From positions 1 through 64,000 of the forward strand of contig CANPZI010000007.1 of NCBI GenBank assembly GCA_947588995.1: a stretch of 64,000 nucleotides of DNA, in the 5' to 3' direction. The first letter of the stretch is position 1. Every line of letters starts with the position of its first letter. The position numbers and the translations under genes are program-made. The DNA is from an uncultured Lachnospiraceae bacterium. Lineage in GTDB: Bacteria > Bacillota > Clostridia > Lachnospirales > Lachnospiraceae. Shown here piece by piece: positions 1 to 8,280 of this stretch. The notes under the pieces are model-generated. The model searched no databases. It had not been told where the DNA came from and saw nothing but the letters and a program-made list of their open reading frames with translations.

Positions 1-1317
1 CTCACCGTCACCTTTACCGGCGGCTTCGACATGGAGAAATATGTGGCCAGGAACACCGTCTCGGACTTCCATGTGGCCTACGCCAACTACTATAACCCCA
101 GCCTCATCTCGTATCAATTTGACGCCGTCTCCGACGATCTGATCGGCAGGATCCGCGCCATCGGCGGCGTCACGGAGGGCGGCGTCACCTACGGTATGCT
201 GCTGGACGGCACATGGGACATCTACGAGCCCGTCGCCGATGAAGCGGAATTTTGGGCTAAAAATCAGAGCGAAGCCCCCTACTATCCCAGCGAAGCGGAG
301 AAAAAAAGCTACACGGACGCCCTCCGGGACGAGACGGGGCGGATCCAAAGCAATATCCAGCTCTACGGCATGGAGGACTTCTGCCTGTCGAAGCTTACCG
401 TGCTGGACGGCGACCTGTCCCTGCTGTCCACCCGGGACAACACCGTCGCCGCCGTCTATGCCACGGGCGATTACGGAGAGATCATAGAAGATAGCCACTA
501 TGCCAAAGTGGGCGACGTCGTCACCCTGCGGCGCGCGTCCTATGAGAACCGCGACAGCGAGACGGGCCGCGTCCTGTCTGCTGAGGAGGTACGGCAGTAT
601 CTCGACGACGACCGCGCTTTTGAGTCCCGCCTGCAGGACTACACCGACACGGATTACGAGGTGGTCGCCGTCGTGACCATGCCGAATCCCTTAAGCTACC
701 GCTACTACGGCGCGCCGGAGTTCGTCATGAGCACCGCGCAGTACAGGGAGGCAACCGGAACGGCGGATGCCATGTACTACGCCTTCGACGTGGACGAGGC
801 GCACCGGCAGGCGATGGAGGACTTCCTCGCGGATTTCACCGGAAGCGAAGACACGCAGTACGGCTATGAGAGCCGCCTGACCGCTGAGCAGTCTTTCGCC
901 TCCATGCGCAGCATGTTCTTACTGGCCGGCGGCGCTTTGAGCCTGATCGTCGGCATGATCGGCGTGCTGAATTTCTTCAACACGATCCTCACCGGCATCC
1001 TGACCAGAAGACGGGAGTTCGCGATGCTGCAGTCCGTGGGCATGACCGGCAGGCAGCTCAGGGGGATGCTGGTGCGGGAGGGCGTCTGCTGCGCGCTCCT
1101 CACGCTTCTTCTCTCTTTCGCGCTGATCCTTGCCACCGCGCCTTTCGTGTCGTCGCTGCTGGGCTCCACGTTCTGGTTCTTCACCTACCGCTTCACGGCG
1201 CTGCCGGCGCTCGTCATCACGCCTCTCTTTCTGGCGCTTGGCGCACTGCTGCCGCTTGCCGTCTACCGCTTTGGGGCAGACAGATCCGTGGTGGAAAGAC
1301 TGAGGGAGACGGAATAG
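1..1317 (+). CDS. ABC transporter permease, FtsX/MacB-like (5' end missing)
   Basis: The reading frame is open from the first base of the window, so the N-terminus lies outside; 438 residues are visible. The first ~295 residues form a large extracytoplasmic domain rich in Tyr, Asp and Glu. The C-terminus has an FtsX-type core of three membrane helices (about residues 305-332, 360-385 and 395-418). Between the first two is a basic cytoplasmic loop with RRREFAMLQSVGMT, the usual FtsX signature. Such permeases pair with an ATPase, probably encoded to the left, and act in mechanotransmission, lipoprotein handling or peptide export and resistance. The substrate cannot be read from the sequence. 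The stop codon sits in the loop of an inverted repeat facing the convergent MATE gene. Confidence 0.85.
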   Translation, partial: LTVTFTGGFDMEKYVARNTVSDFHVAYANYYNPSLISYQFDAVSDDLIGRIRAIGGVTEGGVTYGMLLDGTWDIYEPVADEAEFWAKNQSEAPYYPSEAEKKSYTDALRDETGRIQSNIQLYGMEDFCLSKLTVLDGDLSLLSTRDNTVAAVYATGDYGEIIEDSHYAKVGDVVTLRRASYENRDSETGRVLSAEEVRQYLDDDRAFESRLQDYTDTDYEVVAVVTMPNPLSYRYYGAPEFVMSTAQYREATGTADAMYYAFDVDEAHRQAMEDFLADFTGSEDTQYGYESRLTAEQSFASMRSMFLLAGGALSLIVGMIGVLNFFNTILTGILTRRREFAMLQSVGMTGRQLRGMLVREGVCCALLTLLLSFALILATAPFVSSLLGSTFWFFTYRFTALPALVITPLFLALGALLPLAVYRFGADRSVVERLRETE

Positions 1318-1329
1318 TCCGTCTCCCTC
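1302..1329. terminator. Inverted repeat between convergent genes, possible bidirectional terminator
   Basis: GAGGGAGACGG pairs perfectly with CCGTCTCCCTC (11 bp) around a 6-nt loop that contains the permease stop codon. Neither side has a strong T-run, so termination is plausible but weak. Confidence 0.5.
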
Positions 1330-1372
1330 CCGCGGCGGCTGTAAAGCATCTTTCTTTTCTCATACCGCTTTC

Positions 1373-2743
1373 TCACGCCGCCTTGATCCTCTCCCACTTG
1401 TCGCCCCGATATCTGAAGAAAAAGAATGCCGCGCGCACGACCCAGTCGGCCGACATCGCCATCCACACGCCCATAAGCCCAAAACCCAGATACTTCGCCA
1501 GCACATAGCTGAAAGCAATGCGGAACACCCACATGGACACGATCGCGACCCACATGCAGAACGCCACGTCATTGGCTGCGCGCAGCGCGTTCGGCAGTGT
1601 AAAGGACGGCGCCCAGAAGATCACGGCAAGAGCCGCGTGATAGGTGATGACCTGTCTTGCCAGCTGCCCCGTCTCCGGCGAAAGGTTATAGATGCGGATA
1701 ATGAGCGGCAGAATCAGCAGAATAAAAAGATTCACCGCCAGAATCGAAACATAAGAATAGCGCATCAGCTTCTTCGTATAATAGCGCACCTGTTCAAAGT
1801 CATTGGCGCCCACACACTGCGCGATCACCGCGGACAGCGCCAGCCCAACCGACGTACCGCCCAGCACCGCAAAAGCGCACACACTGTTGGCCACCGCGTT
1901 GGCCGCGATGGACACCGTGCCGAAAGAAGACACCAGACTCATCACCAGAATTTTCCCCAGCTGGAACATACTGTTCTCCATGCCGTAAGGGATACCGATG
2001 TGGAGCACTTTCCCCAGCACCTGCCACTTCACGCGTATGGAAAGCAGTTTTCTGACATGCAGTGTTTTCTTCGGATTGCAGAGCAGAATAAGCATCCAAA
2101 CACCGGCGAACATCCTGGAACCTGTCGTCGGGAATGCGGCGCCCTCCACACCCCAGCCCAGGCCATAGAGCAGGATCGCATTGCCGATCAGATTCAGCCC
2201 GTTCATCACCAGAGACATGAACATCGGCGTCCGGGAATCTCCCATCGCGCGAAACATCGCCGCGCCCACATTATAGACCGCCAGAAAAGGAATCGAGGCC
2301 GCGACGATCATCAGATAGATGTCACAGTTACGCATGACGTCCGGCTCGATCCTGCCGAAGACAACGTGCAGAATAAACCACTTGCCGACATACATCAGCG
2401 CCGTGATCAGCAGGGAAAAGACAAACGAAAACAGCAGCGTCTGCTCCACCGCATCGCAGCCGTCCTCCTCATGCCGCCTGCCCAGAGCCTGCCCGGCCAC
2501 GATGGCGCCGCCCGTGGCAAGCGCCGTGAACATATTGATCAAAAGAACCATGATCGTGTCAATCAGCGAGACGGCGGACACGGCGGACTCCCCGACCGAC
2601 GCCACCATGACGGAATCCGCCAGCCCGACGAAGATTGCCAAAAACTGCTCTATCAACAGCGGCACAATCAGTTTCCGCAGATCCTGCCCGCTGAAAAGAT
2701 ATTTCTTCTGTATACTCTCGGATCTCTCCGTTTCTTTTTCCAC
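1373..2743 (-). CDS. MATE family multidrug/Na+ efflux transporter
   Basis: A 456-residue polytopic membrane protein with about 12 helices in two homologous halves, as in MatE-domain exporters that expel cationic compounds using Na+ or H+ gradients. Family-like stretches include GLADSVMVASVGESAVSAVS near the N-terminus and the mid-protein segment GIPYGMENSMFQLGK. The frame stays open to 2854, but the chosen start is GTG at 2743. It has a GGGGAGG ribosome binding site 8 nt upstream, and a consensus promoter (2814-2842) lies inside the upstream open stretch. It converges on the ABC permease. A second, partial MATE gene lies at the right edge of the window. Substrate unknown. Confidence 0.9.
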   Translation of the reverse strand: MEKETERSESIQKKYLFSGQDLRKLIVPLLIEQFLAIFVGLADSVMVASVGESAVSAVSLIDTIMVLLINMFTALATGGAIVAGQALGRRHEEDGCDAVEQTLLFSFVFSLLITALMYVGKWFILHVVFGRIEPDVMRNCDIYLMIVAASIPFLAVYNVGAAMFRAMGDSRTPMFMSLVMNGLNLIGNAILLYGLGWGVEGAAFPTTGSRMFAGVWMLILLCNPKKTLHVRKLLSIRVKWQVLGKVLHIGIPYGMENSMFQLGKILVMSLVSSFGTVSIAANAVANSVCAFAVLGGTSVGLALSAVIAQCVGANDFEQVRYYTKKLMRYSYVSILAVNLFILLILPLIIRIYNLSPETGQLARQVITYHAALAVIFWAPSFTLPNALRAANDVAFCMWVAIVSMWVFRIAFSYVLAKYLGFGLMGVWMAMSADWVVRAAFFFFRYRGDKWERIKAA

Positions 2744-2813
2744 CGAAAACGCCTCCCCGTATTCCGATACTGTGCATCCCCGACAGGCATGCCATGCCGA
2801 ATCTGCAATACCG

Positions 2814-2842
2814 GTTATAGCATTTTCTTTTCCATCTGTCAA
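2814..2842 (-). promoter_or_regulatory. Sigma-A promoter for the MATE gene
   Basis: TTGACA (2837-2842), a 17-nt spacer and TATAAC (2814-2819), reading toward the GTG at 2743. Its position fixes the MATE start downstream of it. Confidence 0.8.
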
Positions 2843-2931
2843 CCGGCCGCCCACGCAGGCAGCGACAGCAGAACAAGAGAGCCTGACATCTCTGCCACGC
2901 CCTCTTCTGCCCTGCCGTCTGTCTGCATGAT

Positions 2932-4257
2932 TTACTGCGGCAGCATCACATCCACTGTCCGATACTCATTTCCCCCGTCCCAGACAGAGAGGATCAACCC
3001 CGCGACCTCGTCCACGTCGACCACCCTGTCGAAGCCGGTCATATCCTGCGCACGACTCTTTGCGCTGTCCATATAACCTTTTCCGCCGGCTCCCGCCATA
3101 TCGGGAAGCCTCGTGCCATCCCTGAGGATCAGGCTTCTGATTGTCGGGACGCCGTTTTCATCCTGCTCTGCCTCCGGTGCCCCGTCCACCTCATAATTCA
3201 CCCGGACGGAGATCGGCGAAAGATCGATGCTCTCCACAGTAAAAACCGTGCCCTCCACCGGCGCTCCCACCGCGATATGCTCCGCCGCGCTCACATCCGG
3301 GAGGGGGATGTCAAACTCCCATTTCCCGCTCACCCATGACCGAATGACAGGTTTGTGATGCCCCGCGGCGTCCGTGGTATACTCCAGCGCCTTGACGTCC
3401 TGAAATTCCAGGTGGAGCGTCCTGCCGAGCAGAGAGTCCTGTGAACCTCCTCTGTTTCCGAGGCTTGCCCGGATCACAAATGACATATCGCCTTTCTCGT
3501 CGGTATAACGGTTTAGGGTTCTGCCTTTCTCATCGTACACCACCGGCGTCCCGTCGTCGTACACCAGATTTCCTTTCTCGTCGGCGGTGATACCGGTATA
3601 GATATGGCCGGACATATTGACCCAGCTATTCTCCCCATCGGGATCGTCAGCCAGACAGATCTCCGTCAGGCCCGCCGACACCTCCTCCCACGCCTCCGCC
3701 TGAAAACCGGAGATGCGAAAAGACAAATAGGCAAACTTCTCGTCCGCGACAACCGTCTCCGGCGCGATCGTCACGCCGTCGCAGGTCACGGCAGGCACGT
3801 CCGAAGCCGCATTTTCCGCACTTTTCTTCCCATCGTCCTGCACTTTGCCCTCCTGCCGCGTCTCATATACTTTCGCCATCCCCTGCTCCACCAGCTCCCG
3901 CTGCTGCTCTTCGGAAGCCTGCAGCTGTCCGTTCATCCCTCTGCCCCAGTAATAATGAAGCGCCGCTGCCGCGCTGATGCTGCTCACGGTCAGAAGACAG
4001 ATGCCCGCAACGGCTGCCGCCGGCATACGGAATCTCCTGCCGCCGCTCTTTCCCGTTTTCGCCCCTGCTCTCCCTGCCCTGTCTCCTGCCGTCTGTCCGG
4101 CTGCCCGCTTTGTTCTCTTTCCCGTCGCTCTCATCAAACCGTTCTCCTCCTGTCTGATGGTTTCAAGAGCACAGTCTGTTTTCTGACGCACGATCTCTGA
4201 CAGTTCCGTCTCCAAAGGGAATATATGCTTTTCTTTCCTCTTCTCTGTTCCCGCCAT
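2932..4257 (-). CDS. Membrane-anchored anti-sigma factor, DUF4179-like
   Basis: 441 residues. It has a basic cytoplasmic N-terminus (about 1-78), one membrane helix (about 79-100), and a large extracytoplasmic region of beta-rich character. This is the layout of DUF4179/RsgI-like proteins encoded after ECF sigma genes, which bind the sigma factor at the N-terminus and sense a signal outside. The gene directly follows the ECF sigma gene in the same direction. ATG at 4257 is chosen over ATG at 4269 because GGAGG lies 5 nt before it. That ribosome binding site is contributed by copy C of a dispersed hairpin element (4264-4291). The anti-sigma role is inferred from layout and neighbour. Confidence 0.75.
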   Translation of the reverse strand: MAGTEKRKEKHIFPLETELSEIVRQKTDCALETIRQEENGLMRATGKRTKRAAGQTAGDRAGRAGAKTGKSGGRRFRMPAAAVAGICLLTVSSISAAAALHYYWGRGMNGQLQASEEQQRELVEQGMAKVYETRQEGKVQDDGKKSAENAASDVPAVTCDGVTIAPETVVADEKFAYLSFRISGFQAEAWEEVSAGLTEICLADDPDGENSWVNMSGHIYTGITADEKGNLVYDDGTPVVYDEKGRTLNRYTDEKGDMSFVIRASLGNRGGSQDSLLGRTLHLEFQDVKALEYTTDAAGHHKPVIRSWVSGKWEFDIPLPDVSAAEHIAVGAPVEGTVFTVESIDLSPISVRVNYEVDGAPEAEQDENGVPTIRSLILRDGTRLPDMAGAGGKGYMDSAKSRAQDMTGFDRVVDVDEVAGLILSVWDGGNEYRTVDVMLPQ

Positions 4258-4263
4258 TTTACC

Positions 4264-4291
4264 CTCCATTCCGAAGCGCTCGCGCGACGGG
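4264..4291 (-). repeat. Hairpin/RBS element, copy C (partial)
   Basis: Shares about 26 of 30 positions with the right part of copy B (53827-53860): the CTCCATTCCG core followed by AGCG-TC-CGCGACGGG (plus strand). Read on the minus strand it ends in GGAATGGAG immediately before the anti-sigma start codon. The paired-hairpin part seen in copies A and B is not clearly present. Confidence 0.6.
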
Positions 4292-4325
4292 CGGCTTATG
4301 CCCCTCCGCGCCGCTTTCTCCGCCC

Positions 4326-4832
4326 TTACTCTTCCCGGTAATACGCCTCGAGCTGTTTCCTGCCTCTGGCGAGCCGGGTCTTGACGGTATTGGGCGGCAG
4401 GGCAAGCATCTGCGCAATCTCCCGAACCTTGAAGCCCTGACTGTAGTACAATTCCATCGGCAGGCGGTATCTCTCCTCCACGGAAGCATAGGCCTCCTTT
4501 AATTCCAGATTATACTCATCCCACACAGACGGCTCCTCACAGTGCTCAAGATCCCCGCAGACCGGATACGCCCTGCGGATATCATAACAGTGATTGATGA
4601 GAATCCTCGTCATCCACGTCTTAAAATACTCCGCCCGCTTCAGCGTATCCAGCTTCTCCCAGCAGGTGAGAATCGTATCCTGCATGGCGTCCGCCGCGTC
4701 CTCCTCGTTCATCAGGATCGCGATAGCCGCCCGGTACATCTCTTTCATGTGCCCCTGCATCAGTTCGGTAAATGCGTCCTTGTCATGCCTCTGCGCTCTC
4801 TTGACCAAAAATTTCATCTCGCTGCTGTTCAT
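4326..4832 (-). CDS. ECF-type RNA polymerase sigma factor
   Basis: 168 residues, the normal length for an extracytoplasmic-function sigma factor. The N-terminal half is sigma region 2 (helix around NEEDAADAMQDTILTCWEKL). The C-terminal part is region 4, with the helix-turn-helix around VREIAQMLALPPNTVKTRLA. Region 3 is absent, as expected. The gene is followed after 68 nt by its presumed anti-sigma factor. A TGAAAC-N17-CGTCTAA promoter (4896-4925) fits ECF recognition and suggests autoregulation. Confidence 0.9.
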   Translation of the reverse strand: MNSSEMKFLVKRAQRHDKDAFTELMQGHMKEMYRAAIAILMNEEDAADAMQDTILTCWEKLDTLKRAEYFKTWMTRILINHCYDIRRAYPVCGDLEHCEEPSVWDEYNLELKEAYASVEERYRLPMELYYSQGFKVREIAQMLALPPNTVKTRLARGRKQLEAYYREE

Positions 4833-4895
4833 TGTTCTTCTCCCGCGCGCGCATACCGTAAGACGGAGTTGGCATTCCCTCGCATCTTACAGTCA

Positions 4896-4925
4896 TTAGA
4901 CGGTAAGAATCGGAATTTGGTTTCA
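4896..4925 (-). promoter_or_regulatory. Probable ECF-sigma (autoregulatory) promoter
   Basis: TGAAAC (4920-4925) and CGTCTAA (4896-4902) are separated by 17 nt (16 if TGAAACC is taken). This resembles ECF promoters, whose -35 is AAC-rich and whose -10 is CGTC. It overlaps the stop codon of the upstream membrane-protein gene and reads into the sigma gene, with about 63 nt from the -10 element to the start codon. Confidence 0.65.
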
Positions 4926-5333
4926 GCATTTGGGATCACGATCCGAATCGATAAATAACTTCTCTCTTTTCTCCCCCTCCTTCTCCTCCGCGCTTAACAT
5001 ATGGCGAACCCAGACAAAGATACGGAAATGATAGACCGGCAGATAAAACAGCATCAATAGGCAATACAAAACCACGCCCCGAAACGCATAAATATAGGCG
5101 TATTCAAAATTCTTCCCATGCATCTGTTCCGCTGCCAGAGGGATCACCCCGATCAGATCCGGCGCCGTCTTGCCTGCCTGTTCCGCAAGCATCCCGTCCT
5201 CCTGCGTGACACCGACCCAAAACGTTTTTTCCTCTTTATAAGCGCCGCGGAAACTCCCCACACAGGCGCAGACCAAAATCACCATCACACCGATATACAT
5301 TTTTTCTTTTAAAAGCCTGATATACCGTTTCAT
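4923..5333 (-). CDS. Small membrane protein of unknown function
   Basis: 136 residues with two predicted membrane helices (about 12-29 and 79-108), a soluble segment between them and a charged C-terminus. No family recognised. ATG at 5333 overlaps the TGA of the preceding glycosyltransferase-like gene (ATGA), so translation is probably coupled, and the ribosome binding site GGAGAAGAGAG lies before it. The coupling suggests it works with the glycosyltransferase, perhaps as an accessory or anchor; this is inference from position. Confidence 0.7.
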   Translation of the reverse strand: MKRYIRLLKEKMYIGVMVILVCACVGSFRGAYKEEKTFWVGVTQEDGMLAEQAGKTAPDLIGVIPLAAEQMHGKNFEYAYIYAFRGVVLYCLLMLFYLPVYHFRIFVWVRHMLSAEEKEGEKREKLFIDSDRDPKC

Positions 5334-6946
5334 CTCTCTTCTCCTCCGGGCCAATAATAAACCGCATGGCTTCCGTCGCCGGCAATCTGTTCGCATCCGT
5401 CCATATGATCCGGCGCACAGTCCGCAGGCGCATAGATAACGATCGGACCGTCACTCTCTCTTCCCGCCGTCTCCTCTCCGCCGATACCGCTCCGATTCCA
5501 GTCTGCCGCAGGTATCCACTTAAACTCATCATATGCAGCGAATTCAAAGCAGAGATTGCCGAACAGAGGGTCCAGCTCTTCTGCGATATAGATACAGTCG
5601 CAGCCGCCGTATTCTTCCGAAACCCGATAAACTCCGTCCCGAAGCGACTCATGACGCGTGATTCTGTCTACATTTCTCTGTGCACGGTTGACATAACTCT
5701 GTACCGTTGTCAGGGAATAGATGAGACACACGCACAGGGCCGCCAGAACCGCAGGCGCGTACGCCGACTTCCTGCCATGCCCCTCCCCAACCCGACAGCT
5801 TGCAGCCAATCCGATCAATAACATGGAAAAACAGAAGATAAAAGATACATAAAGAGGCGTGGAATAATACAGAAGTCCATCCCCCTGATCTATCGTGTAG
5901 ACCAAAACAGAATAGAGTATCCCGCTTACCGCCAGCATACCGCTGAAGATGCGGCCGGTATTGTCCGCGTCCTGCCGACGCCCCCCCCCACCAAAAACGC
6001 AAAGCAGCAGCACGACGACTGCCGCTGCCAATATCCTGCCGTTAAACAGCCTGTCGTTCAGAAAACCAAAATACGCTTTGACCTTCTCCCATGTCCACGG
6101 CTCGATAACCGTGTGTTTCTTCTGACCGAATATGTGCCACATCACATAGGGATATGCGGTCCACGACAGGGCGATTCCCGCGACTCCGGCGTACAGGTAA
6201 TTGAAACACTCGTATTTTTTCCCGGAGCGGAGCAGATAGATCACACTGCCAAGCGACCAGAGACAGGCGTAGATATAAAAATAGTAATGTGTCAGACTCC
6301 CCAGCACAATACAGCATATCATCCGTATCAGTATCGATTTTTTCCACTCTCTGCACCTGAGCAGACAGGCATGCAGATAGACATACCACAGGCAAAACAA
6401 AAAAAGCAGCATGTACATCCGCTGCCATAAATATAAAAACTGCATGATCTCCATAAGCAGCAGGAAAGCAAGAGGGACAAGCGCATACTCCGTCTTCCCG
6501 TATAACAGTCTGCATAATTTTACCGTCAGAATATCGATCAGGAACAGGGCAGCCAGATTGATCAGCAGCGCATACCGGGCGGAATAAGTTCCCGGCAGCA
6601 AGGAGGCTATCGTATGCAGCAGAAAATAATAAAGAGGCGGATGCACATCACCCTTCTGGTGATAATACACCGCCGCATAATTAAAGCGGTCATATTCCTC
6701 CACCGCGTAATTTTCTTTGAAAATATGCGCACTGATCCAGCCGTTTTGTGCGGGAATCTCCTGATACCAGGAATCCATAAACGCATTGTGATAGGGACTG
6801 TTGGCCAATGTATAGGAAAAAATCTCATCCACTGTAGCGATAGCTGAAAGCTGAGACAGGAAAACCAGGGAAAGCTGAAGCGCTATCACAAAAGCTATGA
6901 TTCCCTTACCGATATAGCCGTTGAAACGTTTCGTCCGATGCGTCAT
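5330..6946 (-). CDS. Polytopic membrane glycosyltransferase, GT39/ArnT-like fold
   Basis: 538 residues with roughly 10-11 membrane helices. The first extracytoplasmic loop has the Asp-Glu pair TVDEIFSY (D40, E41) and a second acidic site GDVHPPLYYF (D100). This arrangement is typical of GT-C transferases that use polyprenyl-phosphate sugars (PMT/ArnT/GT39 clan), which add sugars to lipids, polymers or proteins at the outer face of the membrane. The soluble C-terminal tail is short and acidic. It sits between an acyltransferase-3 gene upstream (16-nt gap) and the coupled small membrane protein. Donor and acceptor are unknown. Confidence 0.75.
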   Translation of the reverse strand: MTHRTKRFNGYIGKGIIAFVIALQLSLVFLSQLSAIATVDEIFSYTLANSPYHNAFMDSWYQEIPAQNGWISAHIFKENYAVEEYDRFNYAAVYYHQKGDVHPPLYYFLLHTIASLLPGTYSARYALLINLAALFLIDILTVKLCRLLYGKTEYALVPLAFLLLMEIMQFLYLWQRMYMLLFLFCLWYVYLHACLLRCREWKKSILIRMICCIVLGSLTHYYFYIYACLWSLGSVIYLLRSGKKYECFNYLYAGVAGIALSWTAYPYVMWHIFGQKKHTVIEPWTWEKVKAYFGFLNDRLFNGRILAAAVVVLLLCVFGGGGRRQDADNTGRIFSGMLAVSGILYSVLVYTIDQGDGLLYYSTPLYVSFIFCFSMLLIGLAASCRVGEGHGRKSAYAPAVLAALCVCLIYSLTTVQSYVNRAQRNVDRITRHESLRDGVYRVSEEYGGCDCIYIAEELDPLFGNLCFEFAAYDEFKWIPAADWNRSGIGGEETAGRESDGPIVIYAPADCAPDHMDGCEQIAGDGSHAVYYWPGGEER

Positions 6947-6962
6947 TGTCCTGATATTTTCC

Positions 6963-7970
6963 TCACATTCTCCTCAAGAGCACGCCGCACAATCTGTTCA
7001 CCAGCGCGGCAAGCGCTACAGTCACCAGCACAGAACCCCAGATATACACGCTGGAATGATCCGTTTTCACAAGATCCGAAAAGAGCAGGAAAGCAACTCC
7101 CTGAAGCAGGAACACCTCATAGGAGATTTTTCCCAAAAAGAGCAGCGCCCTGTTGCCCAGCCTGATCTTTCTGGTCAGCAGCAGGAGCAGCAGCAATAAC
7201 ACAAATCCAAGAAGAATCTTGAGACAATAATCGCCCCAGAAATCAATGGTTTTCAAGCACAGGTACGCCGCGCCCAAAACGATGCCGAGAGCAAACGACA
7301 GCCCGGTCTTAGTCTTCCAGCCGCGATCCGACCAATCTCTGAAACGTTCCGCACAGTCCTCCAGCAGAATGCCATAGGCAAATCCCATGCTTTCCGTCGG
7401 CCATATCATCGTGATCTTATATGGCGTCAGCCTGTCTGTCAGGCTAAAGCCGGCAATGATCAAACACAGCAGCGCATCTCTGATATATACCCCCACCCGG
7501 CTTTCTGTCCTCTCAAAGCATAGATTCACAACCCAAAATACAAAATAGAACAGCAGCAGGACCCGCACCCAGCCGTCAATGCTGAGCAATGCCGCAAGCG
7601 ACGCTTGTCCTTCCGCGGCCATGCGTATCGCGTTGGCGATAACGGCGGGCAGCAGGAGCGCCGACAGACGCCTCAGCCAGAAGCGATGCAGATATCTCTC
7701 CTTGTGCATAACACCGTATTGCAGGCCATACGCCGAGGTCATAAAGAAGAATGTCACCCCGATATAGGCGAAACTCCCCATCATGTCCTGTATCCTGTTC
7801 TGGTATTCCACCGGAACATGTACCAGGATCACAATGATACAGAACAGGCCGCGAAGCGCGGCGGAATCCTGCACGTCAAAGAAATTTTCTCTGTCCGGTT
7901 CATATTTCGCTCCCGCCAACGCGACAGCCGCATATACAGCCACAAATAAAACCATGAAAAGCGTATCCAA
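6963..7970 (-). CDS. Acyltransferase family 3 membrane protein
   Basis: 335 residues and about 10 membrane helices. The N-terminal part, DSAALRGLFCIIVILVH, holds the Arg and His positions seen in Acyl_transf_3 (OafA/YrhL) enzymes, which O-acylate surface sugars. The start appears to be TTG at 7970, with AGGA 5 nt upstream; an internal ATG is 15 nt further in. First gene of the acyltransferase, glycosyltransferase and small membrane protein set, which together probably modify an envelope glycan. A run of eight Leu lies in one of the last helices. Confidence 0.75.
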   Translation of the reverse strand: MDTLFMVLFVAVYAAVALAGAKYEPDRENFFDVQDSAALRGLFCIIVILVHVPVEYQNRIQDMMGSFAYIGVTFFFMTSAYGLQYGVMHKERYLHRFWLRRLSALLLPAVIANAIRMAAEGQASLAALLSIDGWVRVLLLFYFVFWVVNLCFERTESRVGVYIRDALLCLIIAGFSLTDRLTPYKITMIWPTESMGFAYGILLEDCAERFRDWSDRGWKTKTGLSFALGIVLGAAYLCLKTIDFWGDYCLKILLGFVLLLLLLLLTRKIRLGNRALLFLGKISYEVFLLQGVAFLLFSDLVKTDHSSVYIWGSVLVTVALAALVNRLCGVLLRRM

Positions 7971-8076
7971 AACTGTCCTGCACTCCGCTCACTCCTGCCG
8001 CTCCGGTCAACACGCATCACAGCCATAGGAGAAACAATCCCTCCGCACAGCAGGCGGTTTATCATAAAATACTAAC

Positions 8077-8119
8077 AAAAGAGTGGAAATGTCGTATTGA
8101 CCACCATTTCCACTCTTTT
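8077..8119. terminator. Bidirectional intrinsic terminator after tRNA-Gly
   Basis: AAAAGAGTGGAAATG pairs perfectly with CATTTCCACTCTTTT (15 bp) around a 13-nt loop. T-runs follow on either strand. It ends the tRNA transcript. Confidence 0.85.
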
Positions 8120-8124
8120 CACAG

Positions 8125-8197
8125 AGCGCGAGACGGGACTCGAACCCGCGGCCTCGACCTTGGCAAGGTCGCGCTCCACCAACTGAGCCACTCGCGC
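8125..8197 (-). tRNA. tRNA-Gly (anticodon GCC)
   Basis: 73-nt cloverleaf. Acceptor stem GCGCGAG/CTCGCGC, D-arm GGCTCAGTTGG, anticodon stem GACCT/AGGTC with loop TTGCCAA (GCC, glycine), and T-arm with GGTTCGAGTCC. The CCA end is not encoded. Its own promoter is at 8238-8266 and its terminator at 8077-8119. Confidence 0.97.
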
Positions 8198-8237
8198 ATA
8201 GTATGATTGTCCGGCTTTGACCGCTCGAACAAATAAT

Positions 8238-8266
8238 ACTATACTACAGAGATGATACTTTGTCAA
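8238..8266 (-). promoter_or_regulatory. Sigma-A promoter of tRNA-Gly
   Basis: TTGACA (8261-8266), a 17-nt spacer and TATAGT (8238-8243), about 40 nt upstream of the mature tRNA 5' end. Confidence 0.85.
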
Positions 8267-8280
8267 CACCCAATTTTTTA

